6,701 nucleotides of DNA from an uncultured Actinomycetes bacterium (lineage in GTDB: Bacteria > Actinomycetota > Actinomycetes > S36-B12 > UBA5976), in contig CALBND010000137.1 of NCBI GenBank assembly GCA_937896305.1, positions 1 to 6,701 on the forward strand, in the 5' to 3' direction. The position numbers and the translations under genes are program-made. A model generated the notes under the pieces. That model had not been told where the DNA came from and ran no database searches. It saw only the letters and a program-made list of their open reading frames with translations. Positions 1-6,701 of the stretch are shown in pieces (the first letter of the stretch is position 1; each line of letters opens with the position of its first letter).

Positions 1-233
1 ATGCTGAAGAAAAAGCAGCCGAATTTATTCAAGCAAATATCAAAAAACCGGTTGTAGCCTATGTTGCAGGATTTACTGCTCCAGAAGGAAAAACAATGGG
101 TCATGCTGGTGCAATTGTTTCTGGGTCAAGTGGAACCGCTGAAGCAAAAAAAGTTGCACTAGAAAAAGCGGGGGTAAAAGTTGGAAAAACTCCAAGTGAA
201 ACCGCTCGTTTATTGCGCCAAGCTATAAAATAA
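1..233 (+). CDS. sucD: Succinyl-CoA synthetase (ADP-forming) alpha subunit, C-terminal part
   Basis: This is the 3' end of the gene, cut by the window start; bases 1-2 are a split codon, followed by 76 codons and a TAA at 231-233. The visible part carries the family's phosphohistidine motif GHAGA, with the His codon at 102-104, then the glycine-rich [11 protein letters not shown] segment and a standard C-terminus ([17 protein letters not shown]). In the family this His carries the phosphate between the nucleotide site of the beta subunit (SucC) and the CoA/succinate site, in the TCA-cycle interconversion of succinyl-CoA and succinate with ATP formation. The tail has the expected length and no damage. 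sucC and the CoA-binding Rossmann half should lie upstream, outside the window. The next gene starts 3 nt after the stop, in the same frame. Identity is very secure from the motif and the tail. Confidence 0.97.
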   Translation, partial: AEEKAAEFIQANIKKPVVAYVAGFTAPEGKTMGHAGAIVSGSSGTAEAKKVALEKAGVKVGKTPSETARLLRQAIK

Positions 234-236
234 ATT

Positions 237-1415
237 GTGCCTGATTCTCCAGTCCAGCGACACAGTTTTTTTGTTGCCGGCTTATTAGTAACTTTTTGGA
301 CATTCTTAATAACTTTTGGATTTTCAGTTGCCATAATTTTTTCAACTTGGATTTTAGCTGGAGATAGTCAAACTTCAATTGGGCAAGCATTCAAAGTTGT
401 TATTTGGGGATATTTGGCAATGCAAGGTGTGCCCTTAAAGATTAGTGACATAACTCTTAACTTGCCATTTTTAGGTTTTATTTTTATTACTTTAGTTTCG
501 TTATATAGATCATCTCGTTGGGCAATTAGATCTGCACTACATGAAGAAATGAAAAAATCCACACTTATCTCTTTAGGGGTGGTAAGTGTTGCTTCGATAA
601 CTTATGTGGGTGAAATTGCATTACTTAGATATTTTGTAGATCCAGTAAATATTAATTGGCTAGAAGCTATGACTAAACCAGCAATCATGGTCATCTTCAT
701 GTCGATTCTGGCAGTGGGAGCTGTTGGGGGAACCTGGTCATTAATTTTTGATGATCTTGATGATGTTGTGAAGCGAATCTTAAAATTGATTTTTAGATTT
801 AGTTTGTTAACTATTTCTATCTCCACACTGTTTATTTTGGTGAGTATTGGGATGAATTATTCAAATATGTTCTTGGTGCAAAATTCACTATTAGGTGGAA
901 TCTTTGCCACAGTGGCTGTAATTATTACTGGAATAGGTTGGCTTCCTAATTTCTTCATTTGGGCCTGGGCTTGGTTAAATGGTGTCACTGTATTTTTGGG
1001 AGTGCAATCAAGTATTTCTTTAACTGAAGTAAATGTGACAAATTTGCCAGCATGGCCTTGGTTTGCTGCTTTCCCAACCAGTCTTCCAACTTGGAGCAGA
1101 TTATTAGTTATCGTGCCAATTTTTATTGGCGTACTCATGGCAATGGCAACCAGAAATTTAAACACTGGAATTTGGTTTATTCAAGCGTTGTTTACAGCCC
1201 TTGGAGTTGCTAGTGTGCAAGCATTTTTAAGCTATTTGAGTAGTGGCTCACTTGGTACTAATTTATTATCTAATTTTGGCGTTTCACCCCAAGAGTTATT
1301 TCAAAAAAATATGATTTGGTTTCTTGTTGGAGAAGTTGGACTAATTCTATTGATTATTTTATTTAGATATTCACAAAACCGTAAAAATCAAGTTGCAGAT
1401 ATGGAAGCAGATTGA
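237..1415 (+). CDS. DUF6350 family multi-pass membrane protein (PerM-like)
   Basis: The product is a 392-residue integral membrane protein with about nine or ten hydrophobic segments (roughly 11-41, 74-92, 107-130, 147-170, 185-206, 217-236, 238-256, 286-306, 314-336, 362-380). Family-like signatures are W57...QGVPL (57-67), corresponding to the LAHGVPL-type motif, and L236-P-N-x-x-I-W followed by the conserved LPAWPWFAAFP stretch (270-280). DUF6350 proteins sit between sucD and purN in many actinobacteria; the Mycobacterium tuberculosis member Rv0955 (PerM) has been linked to cell division and persistence. A similar envelope role here is inference. GTG at 237 is the only usable start: the sucD stop lies two codons upstream in the same frame and no alternative start occurs before the first membrane segment. 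There is no clear Shine-Dalgarno, so initiation probably depends on translation of sucD. The C-terminus is short and hydrophilic. The stop overlaps the purN start by 1 nt. Confidence 0.85.
   Translation: MPDSPVQRHSFFVAGLLVTFWTFLITFGFSVAIIFSTWILAGDSQTSIGQAFKVVIWGYLAMQGVPLKISDITLNLPFLGFIFITLVSLYRSSRWAIRSALHEEMKKSTLISLGVVSVASITYVGEIALLRYFVDPVNINWLEAMTKPAIMVIFMSILAVGAVGGTWSLIFDDLDDVVKRILKLIFRFSLLTISISTLFILVSIGMNYSNMFLVQNSLLGGIFATVAVIITGIGWLPNFFIWAWAWLNGVTVFLGVQSSISLTEVNVTNLPAWPWFAAFPTSLPTWSRLLVIVPIFIGVLMAMATRNLNTGIWFIQALFTALGVASVQAFLSYLSSGSLGTNLLSNFGVSPQELFQKNMIWFLVGEVGLILLIILFRYSQNRKNQVADMEAD
1403..1407 (+). promoter_or_regulatory. Ribosome binding site for purN
   Basis: GGAAG lies inside the end of the DUF6350 gene, 7 nt before ATG 1415. 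The spacing favours ATG 1415 over the in-frame TTG at 1412 as the purN start. Confidence 0.6.
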
Positions 1416-2020
1416 TGCAAAAGCAAGTGGTAGTACTTGCCTCAGGTGCTGGATCATTATTCGAAACATTAGTTAATTACTCGAATTCAAATCAAACAAA
1501 CTTTAAAGTTACAACTCTAGTTACTGATCAAGAGCAAGCGCCAGTGATAAAAAAAGCTGAAGGATTAAGTATTGATGTTAAAGTTATTTTACCTTCAGAT
1601 TATTCATCCATGCAGGATTGGAGTAGAGCATTATTAGCTATTCTTAAAAGTTTAAATCCTGATTATATTTTTTTACTGGGATTTATGAAAATATTAAATC
1701 CTGAAATAGTAAATGAATTCAAAAATAAAATCTTGAATTCACATCCATCTTTATTGCCCAAATATCCAGGAGCTCACGCAGTTAAAGACGCCTTATCCGC
1801 AGGAGAAAATGTAACTGGTTTTACGATTCACTTTGTTGATGAGGGATTAGACTCTGGTCCCATCATTTTGCAACAAGAGATACAGGTGTTACCAGGAGAT
1901 AGTGTTGAAAGGTTACACGAACGGATTAAGGCCACGGAGCGTGAAGTCATATGCGATGTCATGGATAGGCTCGCAGCCAATGGATTTAATTTGATTGATG
2001 GGAAGGTAGTTCTTAGTTAA
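1415..2020 (+). CDS. purN: Phosphoribosylglycinamide formyltransferase (GART)
   Basis: This cytosolic enzyme transfers a formyl group from 10-formyl-tetrahydrofolate to GAR, giving FGAR, the third step of de novo purine synthesis. The 201 residues match the single-domain bacterial form. Visible motifs are the N-terminal phosphate loop ASGAGSLFETL (9-19), the GFMKIL segment (89-94), and the catalytic block N108-S-H110-PSLLPKYPG, with H121 and with D146 in DEGLDSGPI. N108, H110 and D146 correspond to the E. coli triad N106, H108 and D144 with a constant offset of two. In the phosphate loop Leu15 stands where E. coli has Asn, a change I associate with actinobacterial members. ATG 1415 is preferred over TTG 1412 because it forms a TGATG overlap with the upstream stop and has GGAAG at good spacing. 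The stop overlaps the purH start (TAATG), so purN and purH are very probably translated together. Confidence 0.97.
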   Translation: MQKQVVVLASGAGSLFETLVNYSNSNQTNFKVTTLVTDQEQAPVIKKAEGLSIDVKVILPSDYSSMQDWSRALLAILKSLNPDYIFLLGFMKILNPEIVNEFKNKILNSHPSLLPKYPGAHAVKDALSAGENVTGFTIHFVDEGLDSGPIILQQEIQVLPGDSVERLHERIKATEREVICDVMDRLAANGFNLIDGKVVLS

Positions 2021-3570
2021 TGTCAAATTTAAAAGTTAGCCGAGCTTTAATTAGTGTTTCAAACAAAGAAGGTTTGGCAGAACTTGTTACAAGTTTAAAT
2101 AAAGCTGGAGTCGAAATAGTTTCCACAGGATCAACTGCTGAAGCAATATCTAAATTAAATATTGCCGTCACAAAAGTATCTGAGGTAACGAATTTTGCTG
2201 AAATTTTAGATGGTCGAGTAAAAACTCTGCACCCAGCAATTCATGCTGGTATTTTGGCTGATTTAACAAATAGCGAACATCAAAAAACTCTTAATGATCT
2301 AAATATTAAACCTTTTGATTTAGTAGTGGTAAGTCTTTACCCCTTTTTAGAAACTGTTGCTACCGGAGCATCCTTAGAAGACTGTATTGAACAAATTGAT
2401 ATTGGAGGCCCAGCATTAATTAGAGCTGCAGCTAAGAATTTTGAAAATGTTTCAGTAGTGGTTTCACCTAATGAGTATCAAAATTTAATTAAATTACTAA
2501 GTGGTGGAATTTCTAGAGAGCAAAGAATGAACTGGTCTAGCATGGCTTTTTCTCATACTGCAACCTATGACACATTGATTGCAAGATGGATGTCAAGAAA
2601 AGTAACCCCAGAACAAGATTCACCAGCTTGGGTTGGTGCTTCATTTACTAGAACACAAGTTCTTCGCTATGGGGAAAATCCCCATCAAAGTGCAGCACTT
2701 TATAGCGGCATTAGTTCTGAAAAAGGTATTGCCCATGCTAAACAATTAGCAGGCAAAGAAATGTCTTACAACAATTATGTTGATGCAGACTCAGCTAGAA
2801 AAGCTGTCTTTGATCATGTTGAACCTTGTGTGGCAATTATTAAACACGCTAATCCTTGTGGGATAGCAATTGGTGAAAATTTAGAATCTGCTTATCAAAA
2901 AGCATTTGCTACCGATAAAGTTTCGGCTTTTGGGGGAGTGGTGGCTACTAATAGAAAAATTAATAAAGCTACTGCTGAATTGATAAATGAAGTATTTACT
3001 GAAGTTGTAGTAGCGCCAGCTTTCGATGAAGATGCTTTAAATATTTTAAAAGAAAAATCTAGTCTTCGTATTTTGCAATTAGCTGGTCCCCACATGGGCC
3101 ATCGTGTGGAGTGGAGAACAATTTCGGGTGGAGTTTTGATGCAAACAGCTGATGATGTCGAATCAATTGGTGATGATCCAGATGAATGGAGACTTGTTGC
3201 TGGAAATAAACCTGACGAAAAAGTTTTAGCAGATTTAGAATTTGCTTGGCGATCTGTGCGTGCACCTAAATCAAATGCCATTGTTTTAGCAAAAGATGGG
3301 GCCATGGTCGGTGTTGGAATGGGACAAGTAAACAGAGTAGATGCAGCAAGACTTGCCATAACTAGAGCAGGACTCGATAGAGCAAAAAATAGTGTGGCCG
3401 CCTCAGATGCATATTTTCCATTTATAGATGCACTAGAAGAATTAGTTAATGCTGGGATAACTGCAGTGGTGCATCCTGGTGGTTCAAAAAATGATGATGA
3501 AGTTATTGCCTTGGCTAAAAAAGCTGGCATCGTAATGTATCTAACGGGTGTTCGTCATTTTTCACATTGA
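2020..3570 (+). CDS. purH: Bifunctional AICAR formyltransferase / IMP cyclohydrolase
   Basis: PurH catalyses the last two steps of IMP synthesis: formylation of AICAR with 10-formyl-THF, then ring closure to IMP. The 516-residue protein has the full two-domain layout. The N-terminal MGS-like cyclohydrolase domain (about 1-145) shows LISVSNKEGL (10-19), STGSTA, D64-GRVKTLHP with HAGIL, and DIGGPALIRAAAKN. The C-terminal transformylase domain shows LRYGENPHQ, SYNNYVDADSA, the catalytic Lys-His pair (K275-H276 in IIKHANPCG), AFGGVVA and the terminal TGVRHFSH. The C-terminal PGGS motif is preceded by His where Gln is common, a mild variation. GGGAAGG at 2000-2006 is a ribosome site 13 nt from ATG, slightly far, but the 1-nt overlap with purN should allow re-initiation. 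The last 23 nt are shared with the following transporter gene. No frameshift or truncation is visible. Confidence 0.98.
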   Translation: MSNLKVSRALISVSNKEGLAELVTSLNKAGVEIVSTGSTAEAISKLNIAVTKVSEVTNFAEILDGRVKTLHPAIHAGILADLTNSEHQKTLNDLNIKPFDLVVVSLYPFLETVATGASLEDCIEQIDIGGPALIRAAAKNFENVSVVVSPNEYQNLIKLLSGGISREQRMNWSSMAFSHTATYDTLIARWMSRKVTPEQDSPAWVGASFTRTQVLRYGENPHQSAALYSGISSEKGIAHAKQLAGKEMSYNNYVDADSARKAVFDHVEPCVAIIKHANPCGIAIGENLESAYQKAFATDKVSAFGGVVATNRKINKATAELINEVFTEVVVAPAFDEDALNILKEKSSLRILQLAGPHMGHRVEWRTISGGVLMQTADDVESIGDDPDEWRLVAGNKPDEKVLADLEFAWRSVRAPKSNAIVLAKDGAMVGVGMGQVNRVDAARLAITRAGLDRAKNSVAASDAYFPFIDALEELVNAGITAVVHPGGSKNDDEVIALAKKAGIVMYLTGVRHFSH

Positions 3571-4480
3571 GAAAGCTAGCGTTCCTTTTTCGATAGCTTT
3601 AGCTTTTATTGCAGGTATTGCTTCAACGTCACAAGCGACTTTAAGTGGACATTTAGCAAATGAATTAAATGATGGAATCATGGCAGCGCTAATTTCCAAT
3701 ATTGGTGGTGCTGTGTGTATGTCTCTTTTTCTTTTTAATACCAGAGTTCGAAATAGTGGAAAGTTATTAATTTCAAAAATTAGAAATAAACAATTGCCAC
3801 TCTGGCAATTAAGTGGTGGTGCATTTGGTGCTATTTATATAGCAACAGCGGCAAGTGCGGTAAGTGTCATCGGTACGGGTTTATTCACTGTAGTTTTGGT
3901 TGCTTCGCAAAACTTTAGTAGCATCGTGGCTGATAAAGTTGGTTTTGGTTCTGGAATAAAAAGAAAAATAACTCCTCGAAGATTAATTGCAGCAGTATTG
4001 GGAATAATCGCAGTGCTTTTATCTGTGTCAGGCTTTACTGGAAAATTTTTGTGGATTCCAATAGTTGCAATTATATTTGCAGGATTTGCAGCCACAATTC
4101 AGTTCTCAATAAATGGAAAATTAACTCAAGAATCAACTTCAGAAATGTCGGCATTTATAAATTTTCCTATGTCAATGCTTATCGTCTCATGCACACTTTT
4201 AATAATGAAATTCTTTGGTAAACAATGGCCAACTTGGCCAGAGCAGTGGTGGATGTATTTCGCAGGTTGTTTAGGAGCAGTGGTCGTGTTTTTAGCAGCT
4301 GCAACAATAAAAACTTTAGGAGTTCTCCTTTTTGGTTTAGCAAGTGTGACTGGTTCCTTGATCACATCCCTAGGAATCGACACCTTTGCTCCAGCAGCCA
4401 ATATCAGCGTGGGTTGGGCGTTGATTAGTGGTGCAGGTCTCATGATTTTCGCTGTATATCTGGCTAGTGAGTTAAGGTAA
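3548..4480 (+). CDS. DMT-superfamily transporter with two YdcZ-like halves
   Basis: The product is a 310-residue membrane protein with about ten hydrophobic segments, made of two related halves (about 14-162 and 170-307). The duplication is visible: Q29-x3-S-G-x-L36 in the first half aligns with Q185-x3-N-G-x-L192 in the second, exactly 156 residues apart, a pattern typical of DMT_YdcZ proteins. Further family-like elements are LWQLSGGAFGAIY (85-97), SQNFSSIVAD129 with KVGFG, and WWMYFAGCLGA with a matching GID in the second half. The substrate is unknown; DMT proteins mostly export small metabolites. GTG 3548 is the start of choice: a stop lies at 3542-3544 in frame, no other ATG, GTG or TTG occurs before the first membrane segment, and a later start would remove it. 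No Shine-Dalgarno is visible, so coupling to purH through the 23-nt overlap is likely. Its operon position hints at a purine- or folate-related cargo, but this is only inference. Confidence 0.82.
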   Translation: MFVIFHIEKASVPFSIALAFIAGIASTSQATLSGHLANELNDGIMAALISNIGGAVCMSLFLFNTRVRNSGKLLISKIRNKQLPLWQLSGGAFGAIYIATAASAVSVIGTGLFTVVLVASQNFSSIVADKVGFGSGIKRKITPRRLIAAVLGIIAVLLSVSGFTGKFLWIPIVAIIFAGFAATIQFSINGKLTQESTSEMSAFINFPMSMLIVSCTLLIMKFFGKQWPTWPEQWWMYFAGCLGAVVVFLAAATIKTLGVLLFGLASVTGSLITSLGIDTFAPAANISVGWALISGAGLMIFAVYLASELR

Positions 4481-4490
4481 ACTTACTGTT

Positions 4491-4841
4491 ATGACTTTTA
4501 CTAGCCCTCAATCAAATTCTGAAAATAGTGGTTTGAGAGCAGTTTCAATTAATGAAAATCCGCAAAAAACTGGACGCTGGATTAAATTATTAAAAAGACA
4601 ATGGCCGACACTCGTTCCATTATCAATCGCACTCTTTGGTTTAGCTTTAGCAATTCAAATAAATTTTAGAGTAGGGGCTATTACTTTTTCTTTGGCTGTG
4701 GGCTTGGCCACACTTTTGAGACTTTGGCTACCTAGATTTTCTTTGGGTTGGTTATATGTAAGAACTAAATGGATTGATGTTGTAATTCTAGGAGTTTTTT
4801 CTGTTTTACTTTTGGTTCTCTCAATCGTTGTGCCCTCATAA
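4491..4841 (+). CDS. DUF3017 family small membrane protein
   Basis: The product has 116 residues: a polar N-terminal tail (1-37) and three hydrophobic segments (about 41-57, 62-80, 96-115). Features that fit actinobacterial DUF3017 proteins are the RQWP entry (36-39), F59-R-x-G62 after the first segment, L76-R-x-W-L-P81 closing the second, and R91-T-K-x-x-D96 leading into the third, with the chain ending just after it. No function is established for the family that I know of. In many actinobacteria it lies between folD and mdh; here mdh follows but folD is absent and a transporter gene precedes it by 10 nt. ATG 4491 is the only nearby start; the AAGG at 4474-4477 is 13 nt away, so the ribosome site is weak and coupling to the upstream gene is possible. 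The family call rests on length, topology, motifs and neighbourhood. Confidence 0.72.
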   Translation: MTFTSPQSNSENSGLRAVSINENPQKTGRWIKLLKRQWPTLVPLSIALFGLALAIQINFRVGAITFSLAVGLATLLRLWLPRFSLGWLYVRTKWIDVVILGVFSVLLLVLSIVVPS

Positions 4842-4857
4842 ATCTAAATTTTCATAG

Positions 4858-4885
4858 TTGACTAGAATTGAATAAATTAAAGATT
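4858..4885 (+). promoter_or_regulatory. Candidate promoter for mdh-icd
   Basis: TTGACT (4858-4863) matches five of six bases of the -35 consensus. AAGATT (4880-4885) is a poor -10 at 16-nt spacing, with three matches. A better -10-like hexamer, TAGAAT (4863-4868), overlaps the -35 element but has no good -35 of its own. This lies in the only substantial gap of the window, which supports a promoter somewhere in 4842-4900; the exact elements are uncertain. Confidence 0.35.
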
Positions 4886-4896
4886 CTCCTAAGAAT
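4883..4896. repeat. Short inverted repeat in the mdh leader
   Basis: ATTCT (4883-4887) and AGAAT (4892-4896) are perfect complements around a 4-nt centre (CCTA). A third AGAAT lies at 4864-4868. The element sits between the candidate promoter and the mdh ribosome site, where an operator could be. In A+T-rich DNA a 5-bp arm is not rare, so chance is a real possibility. It is too weak, and lacks the T-run, to be called a terminator. Confidence 0.3.
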
Positions 4897-4900
4897 AATT

Positions 4901-4907
4901 GAAAGGG
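4901..4907 (+). promoter_or_regulatory. Ribosome binding site for mdh
   Basis: GAAAGGG lies 10 nt before ATG 4918. It is a clearer site than those of the coupled upstream membrane genes, consistent with independent initiation after the intergenic gap. Confidence 0.6.
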
Positions 4908-4917
4908 CAAACGTAAA

Positions 4918-5874
4918 ATGAGTAGAGCCGGAAAAATCGCAGTCATAGGTGCAGGGTTCTATGGTTCGACCACTGCTATGCGTTTAGCTGAATATGACAT
5001 TTTTGAAACAGTAGTTTTAACAGATGTATTAGAAGGAAAAGCCGAAGGTTTAGCACTAGATATGAATCAGTCTCGTCCAGTACAAAAGTTTGAAACTCAA
5101 ATTGTTGGTCAAACCACAGGACTAGATGGATCAGGCTATGAAGCTATCTCTGGTTCGAAAATTGTTGTAATTACAGCAGGCTTGCCCAGAAAACCAGGCA
5201 TGAGCCGTATGGATTTAATTGAAACTAATGCCAAAATTGTTCGCCAAGTTTCTGAAAATGTTGCAAAGCATGCAAAAGATGCGGTTGTAATAGTAGTTTC
5301 TAATCCACTAGATGAAATGACAGCTCTAGCACAAATTGCAACGGGTTTTCCTAAAAACCGAGTAATGGGTCAAGCAGGAATGCTTGATACTGCTCGTTTC
5401 ACAAATTTTGTCGCAGAAAAAACTGGTTCACCAGTGGGTGAAGTTAAAACTTTAACGTTAGGTTCACATGGAGAAACCATGGTTCCAGTACCAAGTAAAT
5501 CAAGTGTTAAAGGAAAAGCGCTAAGTGATGTTTTAAGTAAAGAAGACATCGATGCTTTAGTTGAAAGAACACGTAATGGTGGCGCAGAAGTTGTAGCTCT
5601 ATTAAAAACTGGTTCCGCCTACTATGCACCAAGTGCTGCTGCTGCTCAAATGGCAAAAGCAGTTGCCCTAAATTCTGGTGAAGTAATGCCAGTTTGCGCA
5701 TGGGTAGATGGCGAATTTGGAATTAGTGGAGTTTATTTAGGAGTGGAAGCAGAAATTGGTTCCCAAGGAATAAACAAAGTAGTTGAAACTACTTTAACGC
5801 CTGATGAATTAGCTGCCTTAAAAACTGCAGCCGAAGCTGTCAGAGCCAAACAAGCAGACGTAAAAGATCTATAA
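4918..5874 (+). CDS. mdh: Malate dehydrogenase, LDH-like type
   Basis: This NAD-dependent enzyme interconverts malate and oxaloacetate in the TCA cycle. The 318-residue protein is complete. The Rossmann motif is GAGFYG (11-16), with D36 at the end of the second strand, expected to bind the ribose of NAD and so favour NAD over NADP. The substrate loop R91-K-P-G-M-S-R97 has the two arginines typical of malate rather than lactate specificity. N129 (VSNPLD), D157 (GMLDTAR), R160 and the catalytic H184 (GSHGE) are all in place. The motif reads HGE where HGD is usual. The segments around [19 protein letters not shown] and the C-terminus closely recall Chloroflexus MDH as I remember it, placing this in the LDH-like group rather than the GAAGQIGY group common in actinobacteria. 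ATG 4918 has a good ribosome site and places the glycine-rich motif at the expected distance. icd follows after 11 nt. Confidence 0.96.
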   Translation: MSRAGKIAVIGAGFYGSTTAMRLAEYDIFETVVLTDVLEGKAEGLALDMNQSRPVQKFETQIVGQTTGLDGSGYEAISGSKIVVITAGLPRKPGMSRMDLIETNAKIVRQVSENVAKHAKDAVVIVVSNPLDEMTALAQIATGFPKNRVMGQAGMLDTARFTNFVAEKTGSPVGEVKTLTLGSHGETMVPVPSKSSVKGKALSDVLSKEDIDALVERTRNGGAEVVALLKTGSAYYAPSAAAAQMAKAVALNSGEVMPVCAWVDGEFGISGVYLGVEAEIGSQGINKVVETTLTPDELAALKTAAEAVRAKQADVKDL

Positions 5875-5879
5875 AAGGA
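5875..5879 (+). promoter_or_regulatory. Ribosome binding site for icd
   Basis: AAGGA begins right after the mdh stop and lies 6 nt before ATG 5886. It fixes the icd start within the 11-nt gap and suggests co-transcription with mdh. Confidence 0.65.
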
Positions 5880-5885
5880 AAAATA

Positions 5886-6701
5886 ATGTCAAAAATTAAG
5901 GTTGCAAACCCAGTAGTTGAACTCGATGGCGATGAGATGACTCGCATCATTTGGCAATTTATTAAGGAAGAATTAATTCTTCCTTATCTTGATGTAAATC
6001 TTGAATACTATGACTTAAGTATTGAAAAAAGAGACGCCACAGACGATCAAATAACAATTGATGCTGCAAATGCTATTAATAAATATGGCGTAGGGGTCAA
6101 GTGTGCAACCATCACTCCAGATGAAGCAAGAGTAGAAGAATTTGGTTTGAAAAAGATGTGGAAATCTCCAAACGGAACAATCAGAAATATTCTAGGTGGA
6201 GTAATTTTTCGTGAACCAATCATTATCAGTAACATTCCAAGACTTGTTCCAACTTGGACTAAGCCAATAGTTATTGGCCGTCATGCTCATGGTGATCAAT
6301 ACAAAGCCACAGATTTTGTAGTACCAGGTCCAGGAACTGTGACCATGACTTTCCAACCTGAAGATGGTTCAAGTCCCATGGAATTTCAAGTTGCTAAATT
6401 TAATGATTCAGGTGTGGCAATGGGAATGTATAACTTTGATGAAAGCATCAAAGATTTTGCTAGAGCATCATTGCGTTATGGATTAACTAGAAATTATCCG
6501 GTATATCTTTCAACTAAAAATACAATTTTAAAAGCTTATGATGGAAGATTTAAAGATATTTTTGAAGATATATATGAAAAAGAATTTAAAGCAGAATTCA
6601 CAGCAGCAGGTTTAACTTACGAACATCGTTTAATTGATGACATGGTGGCATCTGCCTTGAAGTGGGAAGGCGGCTATGTCTGGGCTTGTAAAAATTATGA
6701 T
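5886..6701 (+). CDS. icd: Isocitrate dehydrogenase (NADP), dimeric eukaryote-like type, N-terminal 272 residues
   Basis: This enzyme oxidatively decarboxylates isocitrate to 2-oxoglutarate, making NADPH. The gene runs off the window after exactly 272 codons; the family is usually about 400-410 residues, so about a third is missing. The sequence matches the homodimeric type shared with eukaryotic cytosolic [13 protein letters not shown] (11-20), KCATITPDE (72-80) with T77, KSPNGTIRN with S94, N96 and R100, then R109, GRHAHGDQY with R132 and Y139, LSTKNT with K211, and RLIDDMVA with D252. Numbering agrees with human IDH1 through Y139. His135 replaces the Tyr of human IDH1 between the two binding residues. 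The visible part ends just before the metal-binding aspartates (human D275 and D279), so these cannot be checked. NADP preference is expected from the family, but the determinants lie further downstream. ATG 5886 has AAGGA 6 nt upstream, and mdh ends 11 nt before it. Confidence 0.97.
   Translation, partial: MSKIKVANPVVELDGDEMTRIIWQFIKEELILPYLDVNLEYYDLSIEKRDATDDQITIDAANAINKYGVGVKCATITPDEARVEEFGLKKMWKSPNGTIRNILGGVIFREPIIISNIPRLVPTWTKPIVIGRHAHGDQYKATDFVVPGPGTVTMTFQPEDGSSPMEFQVAKFNDSGVAMGMYNFDESIKDFARASLRYGLTRNYPVYLSTKNTILKAYDGRFKDIFEDIYEKEFKAEFTAAGLTYEHRLIDDMVASALKWEGGYVWACKNYD

Noticed and set aside
101..334. A 77-codon minus-strand open frame across the sucD / DUF6350 junction
   Set aside because: It is opposite two well-supported genes, shows no family motif and would conflict with the conserved layout on the plus strand.
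1412..1414. TTG as an alternative purN start
   Set aside because: It adds a single Met before the ATG. The ATG at 1415 is the stronger codon, overlaps the upstream stop as TGATG and has GGAAG 7 nt before it.
2895..3530. A 211-codon open frame on the minus strand opposite purH
   Set aside because: It lies wholly opposite the conserved transformylase domain of PurH, has a low-complexity Ser/Ala/Thr-rich product with no recognisable motif, and has no partner gene. It is a shadow of the coding strand's codon use.
4225..4428. A 67-codon plus-strand open frame inside the transporter gene
   Set aside because: It is out of frame with a gene whose membrane pattern and internal repeat are clear. Its product is Arg/Ser-rich with no recognisable domain.
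4883..4907. The inverted repeat as a Rho-independent terminator after DUF3017
   Set aside because: The stem is only 5 bp with few G-C pairs, and no T-run follows; a purine-rich ribosome site follows instead.
1..6701. A mobile element, defence system or other undescribed system
   Set aside because: Every gene is a housekeeping or phylum-typical gene on one strand with tiny spacers. No transposase, integrase, tRNA-linked repeat, array or unknown gene cassette was found.

Overview
The window looks like a housekeeping stretch of a low-G+C actinobacterium. G+C is roughly 35-40%, judged by eye on sampled lines and not computed. Two membrane genes point to Actinobacteria: a DUF6350 (PerM-like) protein between sucD and purN, and a DUF3017 protein just before mdh. 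Both families and both neighbourhoods are typical of that phylum. Low G+C and very tight packing suggest a streamlined planktonic lineage, such as freshwater Ca. Nanopelagicales (acI) or marine Ca. Actinomarinales. This placement is an inference from gene order and composition, not from a database comparison.

All eight genes lie on the + strand. From 1 to 4841 there is one nearly gapless run: the 3' end of sucD (succinyl-CoA synthetase alpha), a DUF6350/PerM-like membrane protein, purN, purH, a YdcZ-type DMT transporter and a DUF3017 membrane protein. Junctions are 3 nt, 1-nt overlap (TGATG), 1-nt overlap (TAATG), 23-nt overlap and 10 nt, so co-transcription and translational coupling are likely. 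After the only real intergenic gap (76 nt, 4842-4917), which holds a possible promoter and a small inverted repeat, come mdh and the first two thirds of icd (NADP-type, dimeric isocitrate dehydrogenase), 11 nt apart.

Functionally, two steps of de novo purine synthesis that use 10-formyl-tetrahydrofolate (PurN and PurH) sit between TCA-cycle genes (sucD upstream, mdh and icd downstream). In many actinobacteria folD, which makes that folate cofactor, lies close to the DUF3017 and mdh genes. Here a DMT-type transporter occupies the slot between purH and DUF3017 and no folD is present. The malate dehydrogenase is the LDH-like type resembling Chloroflexus MDH, not the GAAGQIGY type common in actinobacteria.

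I saw no tRNA, rRNA, CRISPR array, insertion sequence, phage gene or toxin-antitoxin pair, and no convincing terminator. I did not find an undescribed system. The points most worth checking are the transporter in the purine operon, the MDH type and the mdh leader.
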